Source: Prevotellaceae bacterium UBA6398
GTDB taxonomy: Bacteria > Bacteroidota > Bacteroidia > Bacteroidales > Bacteroidaceae
Direction of reading: 5' to 3'
Assembly (NCBI GenBank): GCA_002437495.1
Contig: DJQA01000013.1
Span: 53,532 to 117,531 of the forward strand
DNA: 64,000 bases
The translations under genes and the position numbers were made by a program. Of this stretch, positions 16,737-25,073 are shown piece by piece; position 1 is the stretch's first letter, and the number at the start of each line of letters is the position of its first letter. The notes below the pieces were generated by a model. The model searched no databases. It saw nothing but the letters and a program-made list of their open reading frames with translations, and was not told the origin of the DNA.

Positions 16737-17636
16737 TTATGAGAGTTTTTCGAATATGTATATAAGCGAGCTGCTTCTTTCCTTGTTGCACGCGGCTTTC
16801 GACCACGCCCTCAGCCCCTGCCACATGCCTTTTATGAATGGGAATGCAGCTCCTTTGTTTTTTTCGGAGAGAATTGATATGTAGAAACCGTCAAACGGCA
16901 TAGGGCGGATGTCGGTGAGCCTGAAACCGTGCTGTTGTGCCAAGAGGCGCATGGTGTGGGGGGTGAAGTGCCACAAGTGGCGCGGCACATCGTATGCAGC
17001 CCACAATTCTCTATAGTGCTCGGCATCGGCACTTGCGCAATTGGGCACGGCCACAATCAGTCGTCCGTCGTCCTTGAGAAGCCGGTGGAGCTTTTGCCAC
17101 TCCTCCGACAAGCGGTAAACGTGTTCCATAACGTGCCACATGGTTATGGCATCGAAATTTCCATCGGGGAACTTGTCGAGGTCGGTGATATTTTCCTCGG
17201 TGATGCCGAAGTGTTCCGAGGCAAACTTCCTTGCTCCCGGGTCAATCTCCACCGCGTTCACATAAAACCCTCTCCTTTTCATTTCATTGGCGAAATATCC
17301 GGTTCCGGCGCCTATATCAAGCAGGCGGCCGTATTGTCTGCCCAAAACCTCGGCTACCAGCTTAGCCTTGCGGCGCAGCATTACACTGCGCACATGGTGG
17401 TATATTCGGTTTACGGCACCCTTGCGGGTGTCGGAATGGGATATGTAGTCGGGAGAATGATAATATTTTCCCGCGTTTTGCTCAATGGGGGCGTTTTGCG
17501 TGAAGCGCATTCCACAAGCGGCACATTCGTAAATGTCAAAAGTCTCGCCTGTGGCGGTATAGTCCACGGCCGTAAACTTCTTCGCAACGTTCTCCGAACC
17601 GCACGCCGGACACCGTGATAAGTACTGTCGGTCCAT
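16737..17636 (-). CDS. Class I SAM-dependent methyltransferase with N-terminal zinc ribbon
   Basis: A 299-residue protein. Residues 9-41 carry a four-cysteine zinc ribbon (RCPACGSEN and YECAACGMRF). The Rossmann methyltransferase core follows, with RLLDIGAGTGYFANEMKRRG (SAM motif I) and FDAITMWHVMEHVYRLSEEW (motif II/III). The fold resembles the UbiG/CheR-like methyltransferases often linked with cell-surface glycans or lipids, but no substrate can be assigned. A CAAATATA box at 17656-17663 is a probable -7 element. Confidence 0.85.
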   Translation of the reverse strand: MDRQYLSRCPACGSENVAKKFTAVDYTATGETFDIYECAACGMRFTQNAPIEQNAGKYYHSPDYISHSDTRKGAVNRIYHHVRSVMLRRKAKLVAEVLGRQYGRLLDIGAGTGYFANEMKRRGFYVNAVEIDPGARKFASEHFGITEENITDLDKFPDGNFDAITMWHVMEHVYRLSEEWQKLHRLLKDDGRLIVAVPNCASADAEHYRELWAAYDVPRHLWHFTPHTMRLLAQQHGFRLTDIRPMPFDGFYISILSEKNKGAAFPFIKGMWQGLRAWSKAACNKERSSSLIYIFEKLS

Positions 17637-17655
17637 AATAAGCTCAAATTTCGTG

Positions 17656-17663
17656 CAAATATA
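17656..17663 (-). promoter_or_regulatory. -7 promoter box of the methyltransferase gene
   Basis: Minus-strand TATATTTG, 20 nt before the start codon. The -33 element is unclear. Confidence 0.45.
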
Positions 17664-17771
17664 CTAAATAAAGTGCTTTTATGTCTGCTTTTGCGGATTG
17701 ATTTGCATGGTGGTACGCCAAACCGGGTATTATTAAGCGTTGCCATGCTTTTGCGTTCGTGCCATCAAAAA

Positions 17772-17855
17772 GGTCTGATGTAGTTTTTTCTATGTCTGAT
17801 GTAATTTTTCCTACGTCCTATGTGGCTTTTCCTACATCCCATGTGGTTTTATGGT
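17772..17855 (+). repeat. 21-nt-unit tetramer element, copy A3
   Basis: Four 21-nt units, all with the core in the forward orientation (TGTCTGATG, CGTCCTATG, CATCCCATG variants). It lies in the divergent gap between the methyltransferase and the GH78 gene. The rest of this 570-nt gap holds two palindromes and no gene that I can support. Confidence 0.92.
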
Positions 17856-17898
17856 GCCGGAGAATGGACCTGTGATTATGGTTTTGCGTTATTTGTGA

Positions 17899-17919
17899 GG
17901 GGAGTATGGCATACGCCCT
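17899..17919 (+). repeat. GGGGAGTATG palindrome, associated with A3
   Basis: A variant of the recurrent palindrome, beginning 43 nt after A3. TTTTGCGTTATTTGTGA precedes it and CACCACTGCTCGAACC follows, as at A1. It pairs with an inverted copy at 17982-18002. Confidence 0.85.
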
Positions 17920-17981
17920 GTACACCACTGCTCGAACCATATAGCAACCCGCCGCCATAACATAGCATAATTTGCGCACTT

Positions 17982-18002
17982 CGGGCGTATGCCATACGCC
18001 CC
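17982..18002 (-). repeat. GGGGCGTATG palindrome, second member of an inverted pair
   Basis: Read on the minus strand it is GGGGCGTATGG followed by CATACGCCCG. Together with 17899-17919 it forms an inverted pair about 60 nt apart, the layout of a REPIN. Confidence 0.8.
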
Positions 18003-18145
18003 TACGGCGGCGCTATTTGTTGGTTGACATGGCTTTGATTGTTTATTATTGCACGGAAAAGAGAGGGGCGGCATTTGCGTGTACTACGGTCGTGCCCGAC
18101 ATTAGTGCGAATACTCATAGCCCGCCGTATTTTCTGCGGATTGTG

Positions 18146-18153
18146 TATATTTG
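18146..18153 (+). promoter_or_regulatory. Possible -7 promoter box of the rhamnosidase gene
   Basis: TATATTTG matches TAnnTTTG and lies 53 nt before the start codon at 18206. No convincing -33 element is present. Confidence 0.4.
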
Positions 18154-18205
18154 CATAACATATATAGTGTTTTTCAGCGCAAATATCATATCACGGAAAC
18201 CAAAC

Positions 18206-20962
18206 ATGAGGCCTCAACAAATAAAGCGTGTATGCGTAGCAATCTCCATGGCAATTGCCTTTTCTGCATATGCCCAAATAACCCCCGTTAACTTAATGGT
18301 GGAGCACCTGGACGAGAATATACTCATTAATCCGCCGAAATCACAGAATGAGAACCCGCGTTTTTCGTGGATTAACAAAGCCGCCGCAGATGCCGTGGGC
18401 GAAGAGCAGAAGGCATATCGCATTTGCGTTGCCACGTCGGCCCGGGCTTTGGCATCGGGCAAGGCAGACGTTTGGGACAGCAGGAAAGTCAAGTCTCCGG
18501 AGTCGTATCTCGTAGACTATCGTGGAGAAAAACTCGCTGAAGCCACCGACTATTATTGGCGCGTAAAGGTTTGGAACGCCAAAGGCAAAGCTTCGAAATG
18601 GAGTGAGACACAAAAGTTCACAACAGGCATCAGCACATGGAAAGCACGCTGGATAGGTGCGCCGTGGCAGGGCGAAGAAGCACAGTTCAACCTCAAAACG
18701 GGGCAATGCGCGCCCGATGTTCCGGCAGTGCCGTACCTCCGCAAAGCTTTCGACGTGAGGCCGGGAATACGCTCTGCCAAGGCGTTTGTAACAGGGCTGG
18801 GCTACTTTGAGTTCTTTCTTAATGGCAGTAAAGTGGGCAACGATCTTCTCGTGCCCAACTTCACCAACTACACTTCGCGCCCCGACCTTAAATATCGGCG
18901 CGGAATATCGCTCGATGAAAAATCTTCTGGCTTTCGCGTGTCATATCTGCAATACGACATAACGAAGCTGCTGCAAAACGGCAAAAACGCCGTTGGCGCA
19001 ATGGTAGCTTCGGGGTATTTCGACTCGAGATCCGATCGCCTCGGGGCGTTCGGCTCGCCAAGGTTCATCTGCCAAATAGAGATAACTTACATCGACGGCA
19101 GTCGGCAGGTCGTTGTGAGCGACCAATCGTGGAAAGCCTGCAAAAGCGGCATTGTAAGCTGCGACATCTATGATGGCGAGAGGTATGACGCCCGCCGGGA
19201 AGTGAGCGGGTGGTGCGATGCAGACTTCGACGACAGTATGTGGGAGAACGCCGTGGAGAGGAAAGTCCCCGAGGGTAAGTTGGTAGCTTTCGACACCAAC
19301 CCAGACAGGGTTACCGAAACGCTAACGCCGGTAGCCTTCAAGAGCAATGCCGATGGCAGCTGCACCATTGACTTCGGCGAAATGATTTCGGGACACGTGC
19401 GTCTCAAGAATGTAAGCGGGGAGAAAGACAAAACAATAAAAATCAAGTACGAAAGCGCATACCCGCAAGAGGTTAGATACACTTTCAAAGACAATACCCC
19501 CATTGACTACGCTCCGCAGTTCACATGGTATGTGTTCCGTCGGGTAACAATTTACGGATTTACCCCAACAGCCGACCAGATAGTTGCAGAAGCCGTTAAC
19601 ACCGACATGAAGGTTAACTCGGAGTTCACAACATCGAACGAGCTTTTCAACAAGATAAACCATGTGTGGCAGCGTACGGAAAAGGACAACCTTCACAGCG
19701 GCGTAGAAAGCGACTGCCCTCACCGCGAGCGCATCCCCTACACAGGCGATGGCCAGGCTGTATGCTCCACCGTGATGCATAATTTCAACGGGGCGGCATT
19801 CTTCCGTAGTTGGTTTAACACAATGCGCGATACCCAAGACAGGGAAACGGGATATTTGCCCAATGCCGCTCCATGGTGCCCCGGCGCGGGCGGCGGAGTG
19901 GCATGGGGAGCCGCATTGAGTATAATGCCTTGGGAACACTACATGAACTACGGCGACAAGAGGGTGGTGGACGAAAACTACGATGCGTCAAAACGCCAGA
20001 TAGACTACATGATTACATGGGTCAGACCCGACGGCACCATGCACCAAAAACGCAAGAACGCAATTGACAACAGCGATTGCTACTGGTTGAATCTCGGCGA
20101 CTGGGTGCCGCCGTTCAAGTTTCCGGCCGATGAGAAAGTGCATACCTACATTTTGTGGCGTTGTGCCGACAGAATGAGCAAAATGGCAAAAGTAATGGGC
20201 AAAGGGGCGGACGAGAAACGGTATCGCGACCTTGCCGAACGCACGCGAAACGCATACGACAAGGTGTTTTTTGAGAACGATACATTGGGATACGGTGATT
20301 TCGGCTGCAACGCCTTTGCTGTGGAAATGGGACTGGACAAAAAGCGGCCAGGACTGAAACATATACTCGCCCACGAAATAGGCAATAGACACAATGGACA
20401 CCTAAATTGCGGATACATAGCACTCGAAGTGCTTTTAGAGGCATTGGCAAAAACAGGTATGAACAACCTTGCCTACACTGTGATGAACAAGACCGACTAT
20501 CCGTCTTTCGGAAACATGATTAACAAAGGCGCCACTACACTTTGGGAACAGTTTGACGGACAATATTCCGAAAACCACCCATTCCTGGGGTGCTGCCTTA
20601 CATGGTTTTACCGCTGCCTTGCCGGAGTGAACTCTGATATGGAAGCCCCCGCATACAAGCACCTAATAGTGCGACCTGTGCTTGCCGACAGTCTCGAGAG
20701 TGTGAGCTATGCCAAGATGTCGCCCTACGGACGAGTGGCAAGCAACGTTAGTCATTTACCCGGGCGGGTGCGCATAGTAGTTGACGTTCCCGTAGGCTCA
20801 AGTGCCACCGTGTATGTGCCAGCAGCGGGTATGTCGGCTTTATCGGTAAATGGGAAATCCGCCGCGAAAGCAAAGGGTGTTACTTACACCGAAAAAACCG
20901 TGGAGGGCTTCACGGTAAAGGTAAAGCAGGGGCATTACGAAATTATTGCATCAAAAAACTAA
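18206..20962 (+). CDS. Exported alpha-L-rhamnosidase (GH78)
   Basis: A 918-residue secreted glycosidase. The signal peptide is MRPQQIKRVCVAISMAIAFSAYAQ. Then come an N-terminal Ig-like domain (LLVEHLDENILINPPKSQN-type start, RFSWI), a jelly-roll/lectin region (WKARWIG, YLRKAFDVRPG) and an (alpha/alpha)6 barrel. The barrel shows SGVESDCPHRERIPYTGDGQ, the conserved GH78 acidic block, and TTLWEQFDG. It releases terminal alpha-L-rhamnose. No SusCD pair or other hydrolase is adjacent, so it is not part of a visible polysaccharide-utilisation locus. I took the start at 18206 because it gives a clean signal peptide. Confidence 0.9.
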   Translation: MRPQQIKRVCVAISMAIAFSAYAQITPVNLMVEHLDENILINPPKSQNENPRFSWINKAAADAVGEEQKAYRICVATSARALASGKADVWDSRKVKSPESYLVDYRGEKLAEATDYYWRVKVWNAKGKASKWSETQKFTTGISTWKARWIGAPWQGEEAQFNLKTGQCAPDVPAVPYLRKAFDVRPGIRSAKAFVTGLGYFEFFLNGSKVGNDLLVPNFTNYTSRPDLKYRRGISLDEKSSGFRVSYLQYDITKLLQNGKNAVGAMVASGYFDSRSDRLGAFGSPRFICQIEITYIDGSRQVVVSDQSWKACKSGIVSCDIYDGERYDARREVSGWCDADFDDSMWENAVERKVPEGKLVAFDTNPDRVTETLTPVAFKSNADGSCTIDFGEMISGHVRLKNVSGEKDKTIKIKYESAYPQEVRYTFKDNTPIDYAPQFTWYVFRRVTIYGFTPTADQIVAEAVNTDMKVNSEFTTSNELFNKINHVWQRTEKDNLHSGVESDCPHRERIPYTGDGQAVCSTVMHNFNGAAFFRSWFNTMRDTQDRETGYLPNAAPWCPGAGGGVAWGAALSIMPWEHYMNYGDKRVVDENYDASKRQIDYMITWVRPDGTMHQKRKNAIDNSDCYWLNLGDWVPPFKFPADEKVHTYILWRCADRMSKMAKVMGKGADEKRYRDLAERTRNAYDKVFFENDTLGYGDFGCNAFAVEMGLDKKRPGLKHILAHEIGNRHNGHLNCGYIALEVLLEALAKTGMNNLAYTVMNKTDYPSFGNMINKGATTLWEQFDGQYSENHPFLGCCLTWFYRCLAGVNSDMEAPAYKHLIVRPVLADSLESVSYAKMSPYGRVASNVSHLPGRVRIVVDVPVGSSATVYVPAAGMSALSVNGKSAAKAKGVTYTEKTVEGFTVKVKQGHYEIIASKN

Positions 20963-21016
20963 CCGCATCCCAAAATCGAAAAAACAGTGCGCGCAACCGC
21001 GCCTAATACATAAAAA

Positions 21017-21883
21017 ATGAAGGGACTTGCTCCTTATACGTTAAACCTTGGCGGGTCGTTGATGAATCTTGGCGAACCGCAGGTAATGGGCATACTGAAT
21101 GTAACGCCCGACTCTTTTTACGCCGGCTCCAGAACATTTGACGAGGAGTCTATATTCCATCGTGCAAGGCAGATAGCCGATGAAGGCGGAACCATAATAG
21201 ACATTGGCGCGTACTCAACACGCCCCGGCTCGGCCGATGTGGACGAGGCGGAAGAGATGCTGCGCCTAAGACGCGCGCTCGTTGCCGTGAGAAAAGCAGC
21301 GCCGGGCATACCGGTAAGCATAGACACTTTTCGCGCCAATGTGGCGAAAATGTGCGTGGAGGAGTATGGCGCGGACATCATAAACGATGTTTCCGGCGGC
21401 GAGGGAGACAAGTGTATGTTCAATACCGTTGCAAGACTGGGAGTGCCATACATACTTATGCACATTGGCGGCACTGTTGAAAACATGCACAACGATGCGC
21501 CGCTCACCTCACACGCCGACTCGGCTGTGCCGTATATGCAAAGTGTAATGGCGTTCTTCACAGTGCGAATAAACAGGTTGCACTCGCTCGGAGTCAAGGA
21601 CATTATAATAGATCCCGGATACGGTTTCGGGAAGTCAATGACACAAAACTACGAGCTGCTTAACCATATAGACTATTTGAAAATATGGCAGCTGCCGCTG
21701 CTTGTAGGAGTATCGAGAAAGTCGATGATATACAAGCTGCTCGGCACCAACCCTTCGCAAGCCCTCAACGGCACAACAGTATGCAACACCATGGCACTGC
21801 TTAAAGGAGCGTCAATACTTAGGGTGCACGATGTGAAAGCGGCTGTTGAGACAGTGAAAATAGTAAAGCAAACCATAGGATAA
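21017..21883 (+). CDS. folP: Dihydropteroate synthase
   Basis: A 288-residue folate enzyme joining p-aminobenzoate to the pterin diphosphate. It has VMGILNVTPDSFYAGSRTF (the conserved pterin-site block), GTIIDIGAYSTRPGSADVDEAEE, VSIDTFRANVAKM, INDVSGG and IDPGYGFGKSMTQNYELL. It is followed 11 nt later by cdaA, a pairing commonly seen in Bacteroidota. Confidence 0.96.
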   Translation: MKGLAPYTLNLGGSLMNLGEPQVMGILNVTPDSFYAGSRTFDEESIFHRARQIADEGGTIIDIGAYSTRPGSADVDEAEEMLRLRRALVAVRKAAPGIPVSIDTFRANVAKMCVEEYGADIINDVSGGEGDKCMFNTVARLGVPYILMHIGGTVENMHNDAPLTSHADSAVPYMQSVMAFFTVRINRLHSLGVKDIIIDPGYGFGKSMTQNYELLNHIDYLKIWQLPLLVGVSRKSMIYKLLGTNPSQALNGTTVCNTMALLKGASILRVHDVKAAVETVKIVKQTIG

Positions 21884-21894
21884 ACCCATCTGAC

Positions 21895-22665
21895 ATGCTA
21901 TCGTTTTCAATAAAAGACATTATAGATATACTTCTGGTTGCAACGCTGCTTTTCTACATTTACCGCATAATGAAAGAGTCGCGATCGGGAAACATATTCA
22001 TGGGCGTACTCATATTCATAATAGTGTGGATATTTGTGTCGAAGATTTTCAACATGAGCCTTTTGGGTTCTATAATGGACAAGGCTGTGAACATAGGAGC
22101 CATTGCTTTGATTATCATATTCCAGGAGGATATACGAAATTTTTTCTCAACGCTCGGCACGCACCACTTCATAGGAAAGATTGTGCATCTGTTCTCGCGC
22201 CCCACGCAGGATCGCAACATTGTGAACGAAAACTGTATAATTCCTGTGGTAAGAGCGTGTATGTCGATGAGTGCGCAGAAAGTAGGTGCACTTATTGTGT
22301 ATGAACGCTATATAAGTCTTGGCGATATTGAAAAGACCGGGGAAATAATCGATGCGGAAGTAAAGCAGCGGCTTATAGAAAACATATTCTTTAAAAACAG
22401 TCCGCTCCACGACGGTGCAATGGTAATATCCCACCACCGCATAGCGTCTGCGGGGTGCATACTTCCGGTTTCTCACGATGAGGACATTCCGCGAAATCTC
22501 GGGCTGCGCCACCGGGCCGCATTGGGAATAACGCAAAAAAGCGATGCTCTGGCAATAACAGTGTCGGAAGAGACCGGGGGAATATCTGTGGCATACAACG
22601 GCAAATTCCACCTTAACCTAACCGGCGAGGAACTTGAAAGAATTCTTACAGAGATGGTAGTGTAA
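21895..22665 (+). CDS. cdaA: Diadenylate cyclase CdaA
   Basis: A 256-residue membrane enzyme that makes cyclic di-AMP from two ATP. About three N-terminal membrane segments (IIDILLVATLLFYIYRI, IFMGVLIFIIVWIFVSKI, and a third) precede the DAC domain. The catalytic blocks are SPLHDGAMVISHHRIASAGCILP (DGA motif) and LGLRHRAALGITQKSDALAI (RHRAA motif), with VSEETGGISVAYNG at the end. A strong terminator follows at 22682. Confidence 0.93.
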   Translation: MLSFSIKDIIDILLVATLLFYIYRIMKESRSGNIFMGVLIFIIVWIFVSKIFNMSLLGSIMDKAVNIGAIALIIIFQEDIRNFFSTLGTHHFIGKIVHLFSRPTQDRNIVNENCIIPVVRACMSMSAQKVGALIVYERYISLGDIEKTGEIIDAEVKQRLIENIFFKNSPLHDGAMVISHHRIASAGCILPVSHDEDIPRNLGLRHRAALGITQKSDALAITVSEETGGISVAYNGKFHLNLTGEELERILTEMVV

Positions 22666-22681
22666 GGGCAGGAGCAAAAGC

Positions 22682-22728
22682 AAACAAAGCGCGGCGGACT
22701 TCGTAATGAAATCCGCCGCGCTTTGTTT
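22682..22728. terminator. Bidirectional terminator between cdaA and rplS
   Basis: A 17-bp perfect stem: 22682-22698 pairs with 22712-22728 around a 13-nt loop. It has A-rich and T-rich flanks on both sides and lies between the convergent stops of cdaA and rplS. Confidence 0.9.
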
Positions 22729-22747
22729 TATTGAAACCTTTACAATG

Positions 22748-23119
22748 TCAAGCCTTGCTTGCGTTTGTGTTGGTTTTCTTTTCGCGTATGCGCGCCTTCT
22801 TACCGGTGAGTGCACGCAGATAGTAAAGTTTGGCACGACGAACCTTGCCGCGTTTGTTAACTTCAATGCTGTCTATGTTCGGAGAATTGATAGGGAATAT
22901 GCGCTCCACACCCACGGTGCCGCTCATTTTGCGAACCGTGAAACGGCGCTGGTTCTGATGACCGCTTATCTTGATTACGATTCCGCGGAACATCTGGATA
23001 CGCTCCTTGTTTCCCTCGACGATTTTGTATGCCACCGTTATAGTGTCGCCCGGACGGAATGCAGGAAATTCCTTGCCGGTGGCAAATGCTTCTTCAGCAA
23101 CTTTAATTAGATCTACCAT
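22748..23119 (-). CDS. rplS: 50S ribosomal protein L19
   Basis: A 123-residue ribosomal protein. It begins MVDLIKVAEEAFATGKEFPAFRPGDTI and contains KERIQMFRGIVIKISGHQ, RKMSGTVGVERIFPINSP and RGKVRRAKLYYLRALTGKKARI, all typical of L19. I set the start at 23119; the open stretch upstream is the untranslated leader. The gene is monocistronic with its own strong promoter. Confidence 0.97.
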   Translation of the reverse strand: MVDLIKVAEEAFATGKEFPAFRPGDTITVAYKIVEGNKERIQMFRGIVIKISGHQNQRRFTVRKMSGTVGVERIFPINSPNIDSIEVNKRGKVRRAKLYYLRALTGKKARIREKKTNTNASKA

Positions 23120-23206
23120 TTTTGTAAATAAAATTGTTTGTTCGTCCCAACGCAGCATAAGCAAGCCACTCGTTTCTTCTTGCCAGCGGCTACGCGGAAA
23201 GCGGTG

Positions 23207-23236
23207 CAAAGGTACAAAAAAAATGGAATAGACCAA
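23207..23236 (-). promoter_or_regulatory. Promoter of rplS
   Basis: On the minus strand TTG (23236-23234), a 19-nt spacer and TACCTTTG (23214-23207) give a textbook Bacteroidota -33/-7 pair. The transcript leader would be about 80 nt. Confidence 0.75.
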
Positions 23237-23292
23237 CTTGTTTGGCAATAAAATCGAAGGGCGGGTTATGTCGGATGCTCCTATGCCGTATG

Positions 23293-23355
23293 CGCGGAAA
23301 ATTATATCTGATATAATTTAAACTACATGGGACATAGAAAAAACTATGTCCTATG
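23293..23355 (-). repeat. 21-nt-unit element, copy A4 (three full units, reversed)
   Basis: Three complete 21-nt units on the minus strand and part of a fourth (beyond 23355). It lies between the rplS promoter and the cysS stop. No palindrome copy is present, although a degenerate GCCGTATGCGCGG sits at its outer end. Confidence 0.8.
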
Positions 23356-23481
23356 TAGTTTCTGTAACTTGCAATTCGGTGAAAAGCAAGTGCTTATCCG
23401 ATTATTGTGCTTTTGTGTGAACCTAAACAAGTAATGCTGATGCAAAAACAGGCAGAAAAGCTGTTCGCCCTATGGCATTAC

Positions 23482-24966
23482 TTATTTGTTGAGTTTCCAG
23501 GTAGCCCCATCCTTGGTATCTTTCACATCGAAGCCAAGGCGTGCAAGCTCATCGCGTATGCGGTCGCTCGTAGCCCAGTCTTTGGCTGCCTTTGCCTTTT
23601 GCCGCGTTTCGAGCAACAGGTCAACCGCTCCGCCGTATGCCTTTTCCCTGTCCTCGTTGGCCGAAGCCTCCTTGCGCAGTCCGAGAACATCGAATGCAAA
23701 CGCCGAAAAAACTTTTTCCAGTTCCCCAAGCGCATCGGGCGTTATTGACTTTTGACCTCCTGCCACTTGGTTTATGATGTGGCAAATGTCAAACAGGTGT
23801 CCTATCAATATTGGCGTATTAAAGTCATCGTTCATGGCTTCATAGCATTTTTCTCTTATGGCCTCGATGTCTTTCAATTTTATTTCGCCTTCGTTATTCG
23901 GAGCTATCCTCGAAAGGTTGGCATATGCGTCCATCATTCTTTCAAGCCCTTTCTTGCTCGAAACCAGTGCTTCGTTTGAGAAGTCAACTGTGCTGCGATA
24001 GTGTGCCTGAAGAATGAAGAAACGTATGGTCATGGGTGAATAGGCGCTTGTGAGTTTCGGGTGGTTGCCGGTGAAAAACTCCTCCAGCGTTATGAAGTTT
24101 CCGAGACTCTTGCCCATTTTCTGTCCGTTAATGGTTACCATGTTGTTGTGCATCCAGTAGCGCACCATTTCATCGCCTTGCGAAGCCACGGCTTGCGCTA
24201 TTTCGCACTCGTGGTGGGGGAATACAAGGTCGAGCCCGCCCCCGTGAATGTCGAAATGGTCTCCAAGATATTTTCTTCCCATTGCCGTGCATTCGGTGTG
24301 CCAGCCGGGAAAGCCTTCGCTCCATGGCGAGGGCCAACGCATTATGTGTTCCGGCTGCGCTTTTTTCCACAAGGCGAAATCAGCCTGGCTGTGCTTTTCG
24401 CCTGTGCCTGCAAGATTGCGGCTTTCGTTGATTATGTCGTCAAGGTTGCGTCCCGAAAGTACGCCGTAATGATACTTTTTGTTATATTTTTCTATGTCGA
24501 AGTAAACGCTCCCGTTGCTAACATATGCAAAGCCGTTGTCAAGAATTTTGCTCACGAGCTCTTCTTGTTCTATTATGTGTCCCGTTGCGCGTGGTTCTAT
24601 GCTTGGCGAAAGCACGTTGAGGGCTCTCATCGCATCGTGGTAGCGGTTTGTGTAATACTGGGCTATTTCCATAGGTTCAAGCTGTTCGAGCCGCGCCTTC
24701 TTCTCTATTTTGTCCTCGCCTTCGTCAGCATCGTGTTCCAAATGCCCCACGTCTGTAATGTTTCTTACATAGCGCACCTTGTAGCCTATATGCTTTAGAT
24801 AGCGGAACACAACGTCGAACGTGATTGCCGAACGTGCATGGCCGAGATGCGGATCGCCATAAACGGTTGGGCCGCAAACATACATTCCAACCCTGCCGGG
24901 GGTTATAGGCTCGAACGCCTGTTTGGCGCGGGTGCGTGTATTGTAAATCAAAAGTTTCTGAGTCAT
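23482..24966 (-). CDS. cysS: Cysteine--tRNA ligase
   Basis: A 494-residue class I aminoacyl-tRNA synthetase. It has YVCGPTVYGDPHLGHARSAI (zinc Cys and HIGH-type HLGH), WHTECTAMGRKYLGDHFDIHGGGLDLVFPHHECE (zinc-binding Cys/His) and GQKMGKSLGNFITL (KMSKS-type KMGKS). The C-terminal anticodon-binding region is complete. A CAAAGTTA box at 25013-25020 is a likely -7 element on the minus strand. Confidence 0.97.
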   Translation of the reverse strand: MTQKLLIYNTRTRAKQAFEPITPGRVGMYVCGPTVYGDPHLGHARSAITFDVVFRYLKHIGYKVRYVRNITDVGHLEHDADEGEDKIEKKARLEQLEPMEIAQYYTNRYHDAMRALNVLSPSIEPRATGHIIEQEELVSKILDNGFAYVSNGSVYFDIEKYNKKYHYGVLSGRNLDDIINESRNLAGTGEKHSQADFALWKKAQPEHIMRWPSPWSEGFPGWHTECTAMGRKYLGDHFDIHGGGLDLVFPHHECEIAQAVASQGDEMVRYWMHNNMVTINGQKMGKSLGNFITLEEFFTGNHPKLTSAYSPMTIRFFILQAHYRSTVDFSNEALVSSKKGLERMMDAYANLSRIAPNNEGEIKLKDIEAIREKCYEAMNDDFNTPILIGHLFDICHIINQVAGGQKSITPDALGELEKVFSAFAFDVLGLRKEASANEDREKAYGGAVDLLLETRQKAKAAKDWATSDRIRDELARLGFDVKDTKDGATWKLNK

Positions 24967-25073
24967 ATTTTAGTTGTTTTTGTTTGCTTTTCCATATTGA
25001 TGTATGTAACGGCAAAGTTACCAAATTAATTATTAGTTGTGCAGCGTGCAACCTGCGTTTGGCGGTCTATAGC

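Noticed and set aside
16929..17618. 229-codon plus-strand frame opposite the methyltransferase
   Set aside because: The methyltransferase on the other strand has clear motifs; this frame shows none.
19322..19939. 205-codon minus-strand frame inside the GH78 gene
   Set aside because: It lies wholly within conserved rhamnosidase sequence and resembles no protein family.
22147..22611. Minus-strand frame opposite cdaA
   Set aside because: It mirrors the DAC domain coding sequence; no family signature is visible.
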